NCBI RefSeq assembly: GCF_004297105.1
Contig: NZ_SCVE01000018.1
Coordinates: 76,668-140,667 of the forward strand
Length of the DNA: 64,000 bases
From: Herbiconiux sp.
GTDB lineage: Bacteria; Actinomycetota; Actinomycetes; Actinomycetales; Microbacteriaceae
Direction: 5' to 3'
Shown here one piece after another: positions 27,089 through 37,575 of this stretch. Within the stretch, counting starts at the first letter, position 1; every line of letters starts with the position of its first letter. The notes beneath the pieces are model-generated. The model had not been told where the DNA came from. It made no database searches and saw only the letters and a list, made by a program, of their open reading frames with translations. Position numbers and translations under genes: made by a program.

Positions 27089-28201
27089 TCACGCGGAGAC
27101 GTCCTTGTTCAGCACGCGCCCATCGAGCGCCCGCTGCACGAGCGCCGCGAGCCGGGCGTCGCCGTCGGCGATACCGGTGCTCCGGGCCGCGGCGGCCATC
27201 GTGGCGATGCGCTCGGGGTCGGCGAGGATCGGTAGCACCGTGCTCTGCACCCAGTGCGGGTCGAACGCGGCATCGGCCACGAGGAGCGCGCCGCCCGCAT
27301 CGACGAGATCGGCGGCGTTGAAGCGCTGCTCGCCGTTGCCCACGGGGTACGGCACGAGAACCGACGGGATGCCGAGGGCACCGATCTCGCACACGGTCGA
27401 GGCTCCTGCCCGGGAGAGGGCGAAGTCGGCCACCGCCAGGGCGAGATCCATCCGGTCGCAGTACTCGAGGTAGGCGTATCCGGGCAGGCCCGGGTCGGAG
27501 ACCTCGGAGCGGTTGCCGGCGATGTGCAGCACGTTCCAGCCGGCACCCAGCAGGGCGGATGCCGACGCGTGCACCGTGGCGTTGATGCGCCGGGCGCCGA
27601 GCGACCCGCCTGTCACGAGCAGCGTGGGCCGGGCCGGGTCGAGGCCGAAGAACGAGTGCGCCTCGGCGGCGGCGCGGGAGCGGGCATCCGGGTCGGCCAA
27701 CGCCGTCACCTCGGTGCGCAGCGGCATGCCCACGAGGGTCGCGTGCGGCAGCGGGGTGGCCGCGAATGTCACTCCCACCCAGGGCGAGTACCGCGCGCCG
27801 AGCCGATTGGCCAGCCCCGGCTTCGCATTGCCCTCGTGGATGACGAACGGCACCGACGCGCGCCGCGCGGCGAGGTACCCGGGCGCGGAGGCGTAGCCGC
27901 CGAAGCCCACCACGACGTCGACGCCACGCGTGCGGATGGTGCCGGCCACCGAGGCGATCGTGCGCCGGAAGGCCCCCGGGAAGCGCAGCGCGGCGCCGTT
28001 CGGCCGGCGCGGGAACGGCAGCCGCGGGATGGTGAGCAGCTCGTAGCCGCGCTCGGGAACGAGCCGGGACTCGAGGCCTTCTGCCGTGCCGAGCACGAGG
28101 ATCTCGGCCGACGGATCACGGCGGCGCAGTTCGTCGGCGGTGGCGAGCAGGGGGTTCACGTGCCCGGCCGTGCCGCCTCCCGCGAGGAGGTACGCGGTCA
28201 C
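27089..28201 (-). CDS. murG: UDP-GlcNAc: undecaprenyl-PP-MurNAc-pentapeptide GlcNAc transferase
   Basis: 370 residues of GT28. The N-terminal glycine-rich loop [14 protein letters not shown] and the G-loop [18 protein letters not shown] bind lipid I. The UDP-GlcNAc pocket is seen in [20 protein letters not shown]. It makes lipid II at the inner membrane face. Start GTG 28201 overlaps the ftsW stop (GTGA). Confidence 0.96.
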   Translation of the reverse strand: MTAYLLAGGGTAGHVNPLLATADELRRRDPSAEILVLGTAEGLESRLVPERGYELLTIPRLPFPRRPNGAALRFPGAFRRTIASVAGTIRTRGVDVVVGFGGYASAPGYLAARRASVPFVIHEGNAKPGLANRLGARYSPWVGVTFAATPLPHATLVGMPLRTEVTALADPDARSRAAAEAHSFFGLDPARPTLLVTGGSLGARRINATVHASASALLGAGWNVLHIAGNRSEVSDPGLPGYAYLEYCDRMDLALAVADFALSRAGASTVCEIGALGIPSVLVPYPVGNGEQRFNAADLVDAGGALLVADAAFDPHWVQSTVLPILADPERIATMAAAARSTGIADGDARLAALVQRALDGRVLNKDVSA

Positions 28202-29454
28202 CGTGCGGCCTGTTCCCTGCTCTGGCCCGCGTTCTCACGGGCCACCCCGAGCACGATGCCGATCGCCGCCAGAGTCGTGAGCAGAGCCGAGCCTCCCGAG
28301 GAGATGAGCGGGAGCGGCACTCCGAGAACCGGCAGCAGCCCCACGACGACGGCGATGTTCACGAACGCCTGGCCGACGAGCCACACCATCACCGCACCGG
28401 TGACGACCTTCGAGAACATGTCGTTCGACGAGCGGATGATGCGCACGAACGCGATGGCGAGGGCGATGAAGAGCAGCAGCACCACGATGGCGCCCACGAG
28501 CCCGAGCTCCTCGCCGATGATCGCGAAGATGTAGTCGTTGTCGGCCGCGGGCAACCACGACCATTTCGCCTTGGAGTTGCCGAGCCCCACCCCGAACACG
28601 CCGCCGTTGGCCATGGCCCACTCGCCGTGCTGGGCCTGCCAGTCGGTGCCCTCGTAGTCGGTTCCCTTGCCGTTGAAGAACGCGGCGATGCGGTCGGAAC
28701 GGCTCGCGCTCGAGAAGGCCACGATCACGGCGATGATCGCACCGGCGATCACGGGGAGGATGAGCATCCGGATCTTGATGCCGGCGAAGAAGAGGGCACC
28801 GAACACGAGACCCGCCATGATCATGACGGTTCCGAGGTCACCACCGAGCAGCACCAGCAGGATGGCGCCACCCGCCACGGGCAGGATCGGGATGACGATG
28901 TGCCCCATCTTGCCGAGCAGCATCTCCTTCTTGGCGAGGATGGCGCCCATCCACACCACGAGGGCGAGCTTCACCAGCTCGGAGGGCTGGAAGGTGTAAC
29001 TGCCGATGGCGATCCAGTTGAGGTTGCCGCCCACTTCGTCGCCGAGAGGGGTGAACACGAGCATCTGCACGCCGATGGCCACGAAGATGGCGAGCCAGGC
29101 CCAGCGTTTCCAGAAGCGGATGGGCAGACGCGACACCACGAGCATCAGCGGGATGCCGATCAGCGCGAAGAGTCCCTGTTTCGAGAACACGCCGAAGAAG
29201 CCCTGCCGCTGGGTGAACGAGTCGATCGAGCTCGACGAGAGCACCATCACGAGTCCGAGCAGCACGAGGAAGAGCGTGGTGCCGAGCAGGAGGAAGTAGT
29301 TGCCCGACTCGGCCGTGAACACCTGGCCGAGCGAGATGCGTGCCGAATACGCGCTTCCGGATGCGGCGTCCTGCGCGTTCTGGCTGTTCTTGGAGTTCTG
29401 AGGAGACCTACTCCGGCCGAACCGCGGGAGGGTTCGCGTGGGAGTCGTCACCAT
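28198..29454 (-). CDS. ftsW: SEDS peptidoglycan glycosyltransferase FtsW
   Basis: 418 residues with about ten membrane helices. The SEDS signatures are present, including QPSELVKLALVVW, GGDLGTVMIM and the C-terminal LPLISSGGSALL. It polymerises lipid II at the septum with its partner FtsI, which is encoded in the same cluster. The start ATG 29454 has GGGAGG five bases upstream and lies inside murD, giving a 47-base overlap, longer than the four-base overlaps elsewhere in the cluster. The N-terminal ~45 residues are a polar Ser/Asn-rich tail. Confidence 0.94.
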   Translation of the reverse strand: MVTTPTRTLPRFGRSRSPQNSKNSQNAQDAASGSAYSARISLGQVFTAESGNYFLLLGTTLFLVLLGLVMVLSSSSIDSFTQRQGFFGVFSKQGLFALIGIPLMLVVSRLPIRFWKRWAWLAIFVAIGVQMLVFTPLGDEVGGNLNWIAIGSYTFQPSELVKLALVVWMGAILAKKEMLLGKMGHIVIPILPVAGGAILLVLLGGDLGTVMIMAGLVFGALFFAGIKIRMLILPVIAGAIIAVIVAFSSASRSDRIAAFFNGKGTDYEGTDWQAQHGEWAMANGGVFGVGLGNSKAKWSWLPAADNDYIFAIIGEELGLVGAIVVLLLFIALAIAFVRIIRSSNDMFSKVVTGAVMVWLVGQAFVNIAVVVGLLPVLGVPLPLISSGGSALLTTLAAIGIVLGVARENAGQSREQAAR

Positions 29455-30973
29455 CCGTGCCTCCCACATGTCTGCGCACTGCCTGCGCGAACCGGTCGCC
29501 CCGGTCGGCGTAGTCGTCGAACTGATCCATCGAAGCCGCTGCCGGTGCGAGCAGCACCACGTCTCCGGGCTCCGCCGCGGCCGCCGCCAGAGCGACTGCA
29601 CGCGACATCACATCACCAGTCTCATCGTGGTCGACCTCGAACACGGGAAGCTCCGGCGCGTGTCGCCGGATGGAGGCCAGCACCTCGTCGCGCTCGACCC
29701 CGATCACGACGACGGCGCGAACCCGAGAACCGGGCGGCGTGCCATCCGGGGCGCCCTCGGGCACGCCGACCGAAGCCCGCACGAGCGGGTCGATGTCGAC
29801 GCCCTTGAGCAACCCACCGACCACCCACACGATCGAGGGATAGGCGCGGATCGACGCTTCGGCCGCGTGCGGGTTCGTGGCCTTGGAGTCGTCCACCCAG
29901 GTCACGCCGCCTGCGGTCACGATGTGCTCGATGCGATGGCGGTCGAGCGTGAAGGTGGCGAGGGCGGCACGCACGGCCTCCACCGAGATGCCGTAGCTGC
30001 GCGCGAGAGCGGCCGCGGCGAGCACGTCGGCCACGGTGTGCGGAGCACCGAGCCCGCGCGAGCGCAGCTCGTCGAGCGTGGCGATCTCGAGCGCCGAGTC
30101 CCGGCGTTCGTCGAGAAACGCCCGGTCGACGAGGATTCCATCGACCACACCGAAATCGCTCATGCCGGGAACGCCGAGACCGAAACCGATGGCGCGGGCG
30201 CCCTCGATCACCTCGGCCTCCTCCACCATCGACATCGTGAGCGCATCCGCCTTGTTGTAGACACAGGCATGCCGGGTGTTGGTGTACACGCGCGCCTTGG
30301 CGGCCGCGTAGGCCTCGAACGAGCCGTGCCAGTCGAGGTGGTCGTCGGCCACGTTCAGCACCACGGAGGCATAGGGCGACATGCTCGACGTCGAGTGCAA
30401 CTGATAGCTCGAGAGCTCCACCACGAGCACGTCGAAGCCCTGCGGGTCGCGGATGGCGTCGAGCACAGGGATACCGATGTTGCCGCACGGCGCCACACGG
30501 TGGCCCGCGGCCAGCAGCATCGATGCGGTGAGTTGCACCGTGGTGGTCTTGCCGTTGGTGCCGGTGACGGCGATCCAGTCGGCCGGGGCTCCTGTGTCGG
30601 CGCGCACGACCTTGTCGCGCACCCGCCAGGCGAGCTCCACGTCGCCCCAGACGGCGATGCCCCGCTCGCCCGCCCAGACGAGCAGCGGGTCATCCGGGTG
30701 GTAGCCGGGCGAGGCCACCACGAGTTCGGGCTCGAAGTCGGCGAGTTCGGCCGGCACCTCGCCCTTCGGTGCCAGAACGAGCCGGGCACCGATCACGGGC
30801 ACGAGGTCGGAGTACTCCTTCGAGGCCTTCTCGGCCACGACGAGAACGGATGCGCCCAGCTCGGTGAGGGTGTCGGCCACTGAGAAGCCGGTGACGCCGA
30901 GCCCCAGCACGGCCACCCGCAGGCCCGTCCAGTCGGCGTGCCAGCTGCGGAGCTCGTCGAGATCGCGGCTCAT
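29408..30973 (-). CDS. murD: UDP-N-acetylmuramoyl-L-alanine--D-glutamate ligase
   Basis: 521 residues. VLGLGVTGFSVADTL is the N-terminal nucleotide-like motif, IAVTGTNGKTTTVQL the ATP loop, and DDHLDWHGS and WVDDSKATNPHAA the central and C-terminal motifs. It adds D-glutamate to UDP-MurNAc-L-Ala. The protein is longer than E. coli MurD (about 440), partly from insertions such as the Pro/Gly-rich loop VPEGAPDGTPPGSR and a C-terminal extension that encloses the ftsW start. ATG 30973 overlaps the mraY stop (ATGA). Confidence 0.95.
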   Translation of the reverse strand: MSRDLDELRSWHADWTGLRVAVLGLGVTGFSVADTLTELGASVLVVAEKASKEYSDLVPVIGARLVLAPKGEVPAELADFEPELVVASPGYHPDDPLLVWAGERGIAVWGDVELAWRVRDKVVRADTGAPADWIAVTGTNGKTTTVQLTASMLLAAGHRVAPCGNIGIPVLDAIRDPQGFDVLVVELSSYQLHSTSSMSPYASVVLNVADDHLDWHGSFEAYAAAKARVYTNTRHACVYNKADALTMSMVEEAEVIEGARAIGFGLGVPGMSDFGVVDGILVDRAFLDERRDSALEIATLDELRSRGLGAPHTVADVLAAAALARSYGISVEAVRAALATFTLDRHRIEHIVTAGGVTWVDDSKATNPHAAEASIRAYPSIVWVVGGLLKGVDIDPLVRASVGVPEGAPDGTPPGSRVRAVVVIGVERDEVLASIRRHAPELPVFEVDHDETGDVMSRAVALAAAAAEPGDVVLLAPAAASMDQFDDYADRGDRFAQAVRRHVGGTDGDDSHANPPAVRPE

Positions 30974-32067
30974 CAGCGCGAGAGCCACTCGAGGTAGAAG
31001 GAGCCCACGGCGCCCGCCACGAGGAGACCCCCGATGATCCAGAAGCGCACCACGATGGTGACCTCGGCCCACCCCTTCATCTCGAAGTGATGGTGCAGCG
31101 GGCTGGCCCGCCAGATGCGTTTGCCCTTGGTGAGCTTGAAGTAGGTGAGCTGCACCGCCACCTGGCCGGCCACGATCACGAAGATACCGCCGATGAGGAT
31201 GAGGAGCAGTTCGGTGCGGGCGAGGATGGCGAGGGCGGCCAGCGCACCACCGAGGGCCAGCGAGCCGGTGTCACCGAGGAAGATCTTGGCGGGGTTGGTG
31301 TTCCACCAGAGGAACCCGATGAGCGCTCCCACGATGGTGGCCGCCACCACGGCGAGATCGAGCGGGTCGCGCACGTCGTAGCACTTGTCGAGAACGTCGA
31401 AGTCGAGCGTCGAGCTCTGGCACGACTGGTTGAACTGCCAGAAGCCGATGATCACGAAGGAGCCGATGGCCAGGATGCTCGACCCCGGCGCGAGCCCGTC
31501 GAGCCCGTCGGTGAGGTTCACGGCGTTCGAGGTGGCGATCACCATCACCGAGATCCAGATCACGAACGCGATGGTGCCGGCGATGACCCCCCAGGCGAGG
31601 AAGTCGAACGGCAGGTCGCGGATGAACGAGATCTGGGTCGAGGCCGGCGTCTCGCCTGCGGAGTTCGGGAACTGGATGGCCAGCAACGCGAACACCACGC
31701 CCACGATGACCTGGCCGATGATCTTCGCGATGGGGCTGAGCCCGAGGCTGCGCTCCTTGTGCACCTTCAGGAAGTCGTCGAGGAACCCGACGAGACCGAG
31801 CCCCGTCATGAGGAACAGCACGAGCAGGCCCGACACGGTGGGCGGCTCCTGCGTCACGAGTGCCGACACGAAGTAGCCGAAGAGCACCGCCAGGATGATG
31901 ACGATGCCGCCCATCGTGGGCGTTCCCCGCTTGACGTGGTGGGCATCCGGGGTGTCGATGTTGATGAACTGACCCCAGGCGAAGCGCTTGAAGATGCGGA
32001 TGAAGACGGGCGTCAGGAAGAGCGAGAACGCCAGCGACAGAGACGCCGATGCGAGCAGTGTGATCAC
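30973..32067 (-). CDS. mraY: Phospho-N-acetylmuramoyl-pentapeptide transferase
   Basis: 364 residues with about ten membrane helices. The catalytic motifs are [22 protein letters not shown] and [23 protein letters not shown] is the family's histidine motif. It transfers the MurNAc-pentapeptide to undecaprenyl phosphate, making lipid I. The start is GTG 32067, overlapping the murF stop (GTGA); upstream frame extension is a shadow of murF. Confidence 0.96.
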   Translation of the reverse strand: MITLLASASLSLAFSLFLTPVFIRIFKRFAWGQFINIDTPDAHHVKRGTPTMGGIVIILAVLFGYFVSALVTQEPPTVSGLLVLFLMTGLGLVGFLDDFLKVHKERSLGLSPIAKIIGQVIVGVVFALLAIQFPNSAGETPASTQISFIRDLPFDFLAWGVIAGTIAFVIWISVMVIATSNAVNLTDGLDGLAPGSSILAIGSFVIIGFWQFNQSCQSSTLDFDVLDKCYDVRDPLDLAVVAATIVGALIGFLWWNTNPAKIFLGDTGSLALGGALAALAILARTELLLILIGGIFVIVAGQVAVQLTYFKLTKGKRIWRASPLHHHFEMKGWAEVTIVVRFWIIGGLLVAGAVGSFYLEWLSR

Positions 32068-33488
32068 GAGTAGGCCTCCGCGATGCGATCGCCGAGGAAC
32101 CGGAGGCCCGCGGAGTTGGACGACTTCACGAGGATGAGGTCGTCGGCGCGGATGTCGCGCGAGATCAGCTCGAACGCCTCGTCGGCGTCGGCCGCGAACA
32201 CGGCCTCGCCGTCCCAGGAGCCCTCGTGGTTGGCGGCGAGATGCAGAGCGCGGGCGCCCTCTCCCACCACGAAGAGCTTCTCGATGTTGAGCCGCACCAC
32301 CATGCGGCCGATGCGGTCGTGCTCCTCCACCGAGAACTCGCCGAGCTCGCTCATCTCGCCGAGCACCGCGACGGTGCGCTGGCCGGGCTCCGCGATCTGC
32401 GCGAGCGTCTTGAGGGCGGCCGACATCGAGTCGGGGCTCGCGTTGTAGGCATCGTTGATCACGCGCACGCCGTCGCGGCCGCCCATGAGCTCCATGCGCC
32501 AGCGCTCGGCACGGATGACCGACTCGAGCCCCTCGACGATCGAATCGATCGGCACCCCGAGCACGTGGGCGGCGGATGCGGCAGCCAGCGCGTTCATCAC
32601 GTGGTGCTCGCCGAGCACGGCGAAACGCACGGGCCGGCTCTCGCCGTTCGGCAGGTGCAGCACGAAGCTCGTGCCCGATCCCGTGGCGTCGATGTCGGTG
32701 GCGCGCACCTGCGCGGCGTCCGAGAGACCGAACCACAGCACCTGAGCCGCGGTCTTGTCGGCCATGCCGGCCACACGGGTGTCGTCGATGTTGAGCACGG
32801 CCGTGTCGGCCGGCAGGAGGTCTTGAACCATCTCGGTCTTGGTGGCGAGTGTCGTCTCGATTCCGCCGAACTCCCCCGCGTGGGCGAGGCCGACGGTGAG
32901 CACCACGCCGACGTCGGGCTTCGCCATGCGGATGAGGCGGGTGATCTCGCCTTTGCCGCTCGCCCCCATCTCGGCCACGAGATACCTCGTGCCGAGAGTG
33001 AGCTTCAGCATCGTGAGCGGGGCGCCCACCTCGTTGTTGAACGAATCGCGCGGCGCGACGGTCTCGCCCACCCGCTCGAGGATGGCCTTCAGCAGGTTCT
33101 TGGTGGTGGTCTTGCCGTTGGAGCCCGTGATGCCCACGATCTTCAGCTCGCCACCGGCCTGCACCCGGCGCACGACCTCGGTGGCGAAATGACCGAGCGC
33201 GAGCACGGAATCGGCCACCACGATCTGTGGCACGGCAACGGGCGCCGGCTCCTCCACGACCACGAGGGCGGCGCCGGCCTCGACGGCCTGCGGCACGAAG
33301 CGGTGACCGTCGTCGAACTCGCCGCGCTTGGCCACGAAGATGTCACCCGTGCCGATGAGGCGCGAGTCGGTGTCGACGGTGCCGTCGACGATGGAATCGG
33401 CCGACCAGCCGGCGGCTTCGGCGTCGGGAAGGATCACGAGGTCGCCTTGCAGCGCTTCGGCGATCTCGGTGAGTGTCAGGTGGAGCAT
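32064..33488 (-). CDS. murF: UDP-MurNAc-tripeptide--D-alanyl-D-alanine ligase
   Basis: 474 residues of a Mur ligase: [14 protein letters not shown] is the ATP loop, [15 protein letters not shown] and [13 protein letters not shown] the family motifs. It completes the cytoplasmic pentapeptide precursor. ATG 33488 ([13 protein letters not shown]) is the conserved start, five bases after the murE stop; an earlier GTG would overlap murE. It works on the product of MurE, whose specificity motif is unusual here. Confidence 0.95.
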   Translation of the reverse strand: MLHLTLTEIAEALQGDLVILPDAEAAGWSADSIVDGTVDTDSRLIGTGDIFVAKRGEFDDGHRFVPQAVEAGAALVVVEEPAPVAVPQIVVADSVLALGHFATEVVRRVQAGGELKIVGITGSNGKTTTKNLLKAILERVGETVAPRDSFNNEVGAPLTMLKLTLGTRYLVAEMGASGKGEITRLIRMAKPDVGVVLTVGLAHAGEFGGIETTLATKTEMVQDLLPADTAVLNIDDTRVAGMADKTAAQVLWFGLSDAAQVRATDIDATGSGTSFVLHLPNGESRPVRFAVLGEHHVMNALAAASAAHVLGVPIDSIVEGLESVIRAERWRMELMGGRDGVRVINDAYNASPDSMSAALKTLAQIAEPGQRTVAVLGEMSELGEFSVEEHDRIGRMVVRLNIEKLFVVGEGARALHLAANHEGSWDGEAVFAADADEAFELISRDIRADDLILVKSSNSAGLRFLGDRIAEAYS

Positions 33489-33492
33489 GGGT

Positions 33493-35085
33493 TCAGAGCC
33501 ATCCGTGTTCGTGGAGCGCATTGCGCGCATCGTCGCGGGCGGAGTAAGGGATCCGCTCCCCCGCGACCTCGTGGTAGTCCTCGTGGCCGGGGCCGGCGTA
33601 GAGGATGACGTCGTTCTCGCCCGCGATGTCGAGTGCGGCGCGGAAGGCGGCCCGCGGATCGGGCACCTCGTGGAGCTCTCGCTCCGGAACGGCCTCGCGG
33701 GCCGCCTTGAGCAGCACCGAGCGGATGGCCGCGGGGTCTTCGTACCGCGGGTGGAAGTCGGTGATCACCACGGCATCCGAGAGCCGGGCGGCGATGGCGC
33801 CCATGTCCTCGCGCTTCGAGGGGTCGCGGTCTCCGTCGGCACCGAACACCATGATGATGCGGCCGTCGGTGACGCGGCGGATCGACTCGAGGGTGGAGAC
33901 GAAGGCATCGGGGCTGTGGCCGTAGTCGATGTAGACGATGGGGCCCTCGTCGCCCGAGATCTTCTCGGCGCGGCCCGGGATGTACACGTCGATGCCCGGC
34001 ACGCGGTCGGGATCGTAGTCGGCGTCGTTCTCGTCGTCGCGCGGCTCGTTGAGCGCGTGCGCGATGGCCTCGAGATCGAAGCCCGACTCCACGAGCATCA
34101 CGATGGCGAGCGCAGCATTGGCGGCCATGTAGCTGCCGAGGAGGGGAACCGAGGTGGAGAACTCACGGTGATCGGGGCCGCGGAGGGTGAAGTAGGTGCG
34201 GTCGACCGTCTCCTCGTCGACCGTGAGGACCCATTCGGCGTCGGCCTCGGTGGAGGCCGTCGTGGAGATGGTGGTGAGCGGGATGCGGGACTGCGCCACG
34301 AGCCGGGAACCCCAGTCGCCGTCGACGATCACCACGCCGCGCTTGGCGCGATCGGGCTGGAAGAGCTCGCTCTTAGCCTCGAAATAGGCCTCCATCACCC
34401 CGTAGTCGTCGAGGTGGTCGTGCGAGAGGTTGGTGAAGCCCACCACGTCGAACACGATGCCGTCGACCCGGTGCTGGGTGATGGCCTGGGCGGAGACCTC
34501 GAGCACGACCGAGCGCACATCGGCCTCGCGCATGCGGGCCAGCATCGCGTGGATCTCGGTGGCCTCGGGGGTGGTCAGCTTCGACACGATGGTCTCGTCG
34601 CCGATGCGGCGCTCGGCCGTGGTGCTCAGACCGGCGGTGATGCCGAGCTGGCGCAGGATGGCCTCGAGCAGATAGGCCACACTCGTCTTGCCGTTCGTGC
34701 CGGTGACGCCGAAGAGGGTGGGCGGGTCTTCCCGGGTGCGGTAGATCCACGCGGCGAGCTCGCCGAGGGCGAGCCGCGGTTCGGGTGTGACGATGATGGG
34801 CAGCCCGCTGTCGGCAGCGATCTCGGCACCCTCGTCGTCGGTGAGGATCGCGACCGCGCCGGCCTCCCTGGCGGCCTCGGCGAACGAGGCGCCGTGGAAG
34901 CGCACGCCCTTGAGCCCCACGTAGAGGTCGCCCGGGTGAACGTCTTTCGACGAGATCGTGATTCCGCTCACCACGTCGGCCACAGGCGCGCCGCGGTGCT
35001 CGAAACCGAAGTCCTCGACCAGATGCGGCAGCGACCGAGAGATCGGATGCTCGGGTCGTAGAGCCGAAGAGCCCCGATCAGCCAC
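33493..35085 (-). CDS. murE: UDP-MurNAc-L-alanyl-D-glutamate ligase MurE with altered third-residue specificity motif
   Basis: 530 residues. The ATP loop is GVTGTNGKTS (about 126-135), followed by HDHLDDYG and the C-terminal VFGADGDRDPSKREDMGAIA. It adds the third amino acid to the stem peptide. Meso-diaminopimelate ligases carry DNPR and lysine enzymes DNPA-like motifs at the loop after VVIT-D. Here residues 443-447 read DFHPR, so Asp-Asn is replaced by Phe-His. This points to another residue, as in the B-type walls of Microbacteriaceae, although which one cannot be read from sequence. GTG 35085 has GAAGGAG four bases upstream, the best ribosome site in the cluster. Confidence 0.94.
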   Translation of the reverse strand: MADRGSSALRPEHPISRSLPHLVEDFGFEHRGAPVADVVSGITISSKDVHPGDLYVGLKGVRFHGASFAEAAREAGAVAILTDDEGAEIAADSGLPIIVTPEPRLALGELAAWIYRTREDPPTLFGVTGTNGKTSVAYLLEAILRQLGITAGLSTTAERRIGDETIVSKLTTPEATEIHAMLARMREADVRSVVLEVSAQAITQHRVDGIVFDVVGFTNLSHDHLDDYGVMEAYFEAKSELFQPDRAKRGVVIVDGDWGSRLVAQSRIPLTTISTTASTEADAEWVLTVDEETVDRTYFTLRGPDHREFSTSVPLLGSYMAANAALAIVMLVESGFDLEAIAHALNEPRDDENDADYDPDRVPGIDVYIPGRAEKISGDEGPIVYIDYGHSPDAFVSTLESIRRVTDGRIIMVFGADGDRDPSKREDMGAIAARLSDAVVITDFHPRYEDPAAIRSVLLKAAREAVPERELHEVPDPRAAFRAALDIAGENDVILYAGPGHEDYHEVAGERIPYSARDDARNALHEHGWL

Positions 35086-35112
35086 TGGTCTCCTTCGTGA
35101 TCACGTGCGTAC

Positions 35113-36885
35113 TCAGTACGTCGTCGGCAAGTCGGGTGCGGGTTCCGTTGACGGCAGCACCCGGTTCTCTTTGAGAACCTGCGACATGACCTTCTGGAAG
35201 ACCGGCGCCGCAGCAAGAGCCGACTCAATGGTAACGGGCTTCGCGATGGTGACCGAAACGACGTACTGCGGATCGTCGGCCGGAGCGAGGCCGGCGAGCG
35301 ACGTGATGTAGCTGTCGCCGTAGGCACCCGAGCCGTCGCTCATCTGCGCGGTACCGGTCTTCGCGGCCACCCGGTAGCCCGGGATCTGCAGGTCGGCTTT
35401 GGCGTAACCGCCGGTGACCACGGTCTCGAGCATGTTGACCGTGTCGTTCGCGGCCTGGGCCGACACGACCTGCTGGCCCGTCGTATCCGGAACGTCGGTC
35501 ATGGTGCCGTCGGCCTGGCGACAGCCCTCGACGAGCTGCACCGGGAGCCGCACGCCGCCGTTGCCGAGGGTCTGGTAGAGGCTGGCGATCTGGATGGCGG
35601 TGGTCGACACGCCCTGGCCGAACGTGGTGGTGAGGTTGGTCTGGTCGTCCCACTGGTCCCACGGGGCGAGGATGCCGCCCGACTCGGCGGGGAAGCCCAC
35701 CTCACTCGGGGTGGTCATGTGGAACTTCTCCATGTAGTCGTAGCGCTGCTCCGAGCTCAGCAGCTCGCCGAGCATGGCCGTACCGGTGTTCGACGACTCC
35801 TGGATGACGCCGGCGAACGTCAGCCGCAGCGGGTCGGTGTGGAACTCGCTGTCGCGCGTCGAGGCACCGTTCGGGTCGGTGAAGATGTAGGGCGCTTCGA
35901 CCTGCGTCCCCACGTTCGCGAGCCCTGCATCCAGAACGGATGCGGCCGTGAGCGCCTTGAAGGTGGAGCCGGGCTCGAACGGTGCCTGGAACGCGATCGA
36001 GCCGCGGTCTTCGGCGGGGGTGGCGTCGACGTTGTTGGGGTCGACGCTCGGGTAGTCGGCCACGGCGAGCAGCTTGCCCGTCTTCACCTCCTGCACCACG
36101 ACGGTTCCCCAGGCGCCGCCCACCTCCTGCACGCGTGCCGCGAGAGTCTGCTGGGCGAACCACTGCAGGTCGCTGTCCAGGGTGAGCACCGCGGTACCCC
36201 CCTGCACGGCCTGCACCGCGGTCTCTGTGGTGCCGGGGATGGCGACGCCGTCGGCGCCGCGCTGGTAGGTCTCGAGACCGTCGCTGCCGGCCAGGCACTC
36301 GTTCTCCAGCTGCTCGACACCGGCCTGGGCCGAGCCGTCCGAGCCCACGAAGCCCACGACGCTGCCGGCCACCGCTCCGTTCGGATAGGTGCGCTGCGGC
36401 TCGGAGGAGTAGTAGAGCCACGGGATCTGGAGGTCGCGGATGGAGCGGAACGCATCGACGTCGATGTTGCGGATGACGTAGGCGAAGTTCGACGTGGGGT
36501 CGGCGGTGAGGATGCCGAGCACCTGGTCTGCGGTCTGGCCTGTGATGGCACCGATCTCGGCAGCCGCCTGATCGGGCGTCACCGTGCTCACCGTGCCGTC
36601 GGCCGCGGTGCGATCGAAGGCGGCGACCGAGAGCGGCGAGGCCGTGACGTCGTAGCGCAGCACCGAGGTGGCGAGCACGGTGCCGTCGTTGTCGACGATG
36701 TCGCCGCGGAGACCGTAGGTGCTCGTCTGGGCGGAGAACTTGTCGAACGACGCGGCGTTCAACTCGTCGGCCTGCACGATCTGGATGGTGATGAGTCGCA
36801 CCACGAAGACGGCCACGATGGCCACCACCGCGAAGACGGCGACCGCGGCGCGACGCTTCGTCGACCGGCTGGCGACGGCGGTCAC
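35113..36885 (-). CDS. ftsI: Septal class B penicillin-binding protein (transpeptidase) FtsI
   Basis: 590 residues: a short cytoplasmic N-terminus, one membrane helix (AVAVFAVVAIVAVFVVRLI), the pedestal domain and a transpeptidase domain. Active-site motifs are complete: SxxK in PGSTFKAL, SxN in ESSNTGTA and KTG in AAKTGTAQM. It cross-links septal peptidoglycan with FtsW. GTG start. The murE start follows 28 bases after its stop. Confidence 0.95.
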   Translation of the reverse strand: MTAVASRSTKRRAAVAVFAVVAIVAVFVVRLITIQIVQADELNAASFDKFSAQTSTYGLRGDIVDNDGTVLATSVLRYDVTASPLSVAAFDRTAADGTVSTVTPDQAAAEIGAITGQTADQVLGILTADPTSNFAYVIRNIDVDAFRSIRDLQIPWLYYSSEPQRTYPNGAVAGSVVGFVGSDGSAQAGVEQLENECLAGSDGLETYQRGADGVAIPGTTETAVQAVQGGTAVLTLDSDLQWFAQQTLAARVQEVGGAWGTVVVQEVKTGKLLAVADYPSVDPNNVDATPAEDRGSIAFQAPFEPGSTFKALTAASVLDAGLANVGTQVEAPYIFTDPNGASTRDSEFHTDPLRLTFAGVIQESSNTGTAMLGELLSSEQRYDYMEKFHMTTPSEVGFPAESGGILAPWDQWDDQTNLTTTFGQGVSTTAIQIASLYQTLGNGGVRLPVQLVEGCRQADGTMTDVPDTTGQQVVSAQAANDTVNMLETVVTGGYAKADLQIPGYRVAAKTGTAQMSDGSGAYGDSYITSLAGLAPADDPQYVVSVTIAKPVTIESALAAAPVFQKVMSQVLKENRVLPSTEPAPDLPTTY

Positions 36886-36921
36886 AGGAACGGCTCCGGG
36901 GAAACGGTGATTCGCACGGCG

Positions 36922-37575
36922 CTACTGCGTGATCGGTGAGGGAAGTGCACCCTGCCACGGTACGTCGGTCGACTGCTGAGTCGCGGGAGGCGCGCTCGGG
37001 GCTTGCGCAGCCGCTGCCGCCTCGGCCGCCGACGCGGCCATCGGAGCGGCGAGCAGGGAGTTGGGAATGAGGGCCTGACCGCCCGTGAGGGTTGCCGTTC
37101 CGCTGGCCGCCACCGGTGAGCCCAGCACCGCGCCATCCGAGAGCCGCAGGTACACCGGAGCGCTGTTGGCCACCATGCCGAGCGACTCGGCGCTGGCCGC
37201 GAGGTTCTGCGGGGAGGAGAGCTTGTCGAACTGCTCGGTGAGCACCTGGTTCGACCGGTCGAGTTCTTTCTGCTGCTGCTGCAGCGACGAGATCTCGTAG
37301 GCGCCGTCGGAGAGGCCGATGGAGAGCATGAGCTGCGTCACCACGATGGCCAGCACCCCGGCCACCACGACGGCCGCGTAGGCGATCTTGGGCCGCTGGC
37401 GCTTCTGGGTGCGGCTCGGAACGATCTCGATGCGCGGGGTGAGCGCGGGCAGACCGTCGCCGAGGCGTTCACCCGGCAGGTCGTAGTCGGGCAGATCGAA
37501 GTCGGGCTGGGCCGAGCCGGTGCGGCCGAGGCTCATTCGTGGGCGCGCCATGGTGGCTCCGGCGGTGTTCGTCAT
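36922..37575 (-). CDS. FtsL-like bitopic division protein (putative)
   Basis: 217 residues. A polar N-terminus precedes one membrane helix ([20 protein letters not shown]), then a coiled coil ([20 protein letters not shown]) and an Ala/Pro-rich periplasmic tail. FtsL proteins are poorly conserved; identity here rests on topology and the position between rsmH and ftsI, where ftsL always sits. FtsL joins FtsQ and FtsB in the divisome core. ATG 37575 overlaps the rsmH stop (ATGA). The tail is longer than in E. coli FtsL. Confidence 0.8.
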   Translation of the reverse strand: MTNTAGATMARPRMSLGRTGSAQPDFDLPDYDLPGERLGDGLPALTPRIEIVPSRTQKRQRPKIAYAAVVVAGVLAIVVTQLMLSIGLSDGAYEISSLQQQQKELDRSNQVLTEQFDKLSSPQNLAASAESLGMVANSAPVYLRLSDGAVLGSPVAASGTATLTGGQALIPNSLLAAPMAASAAEAAAAAQAPSAPPATQQSTDVPWQGALPSPITQ

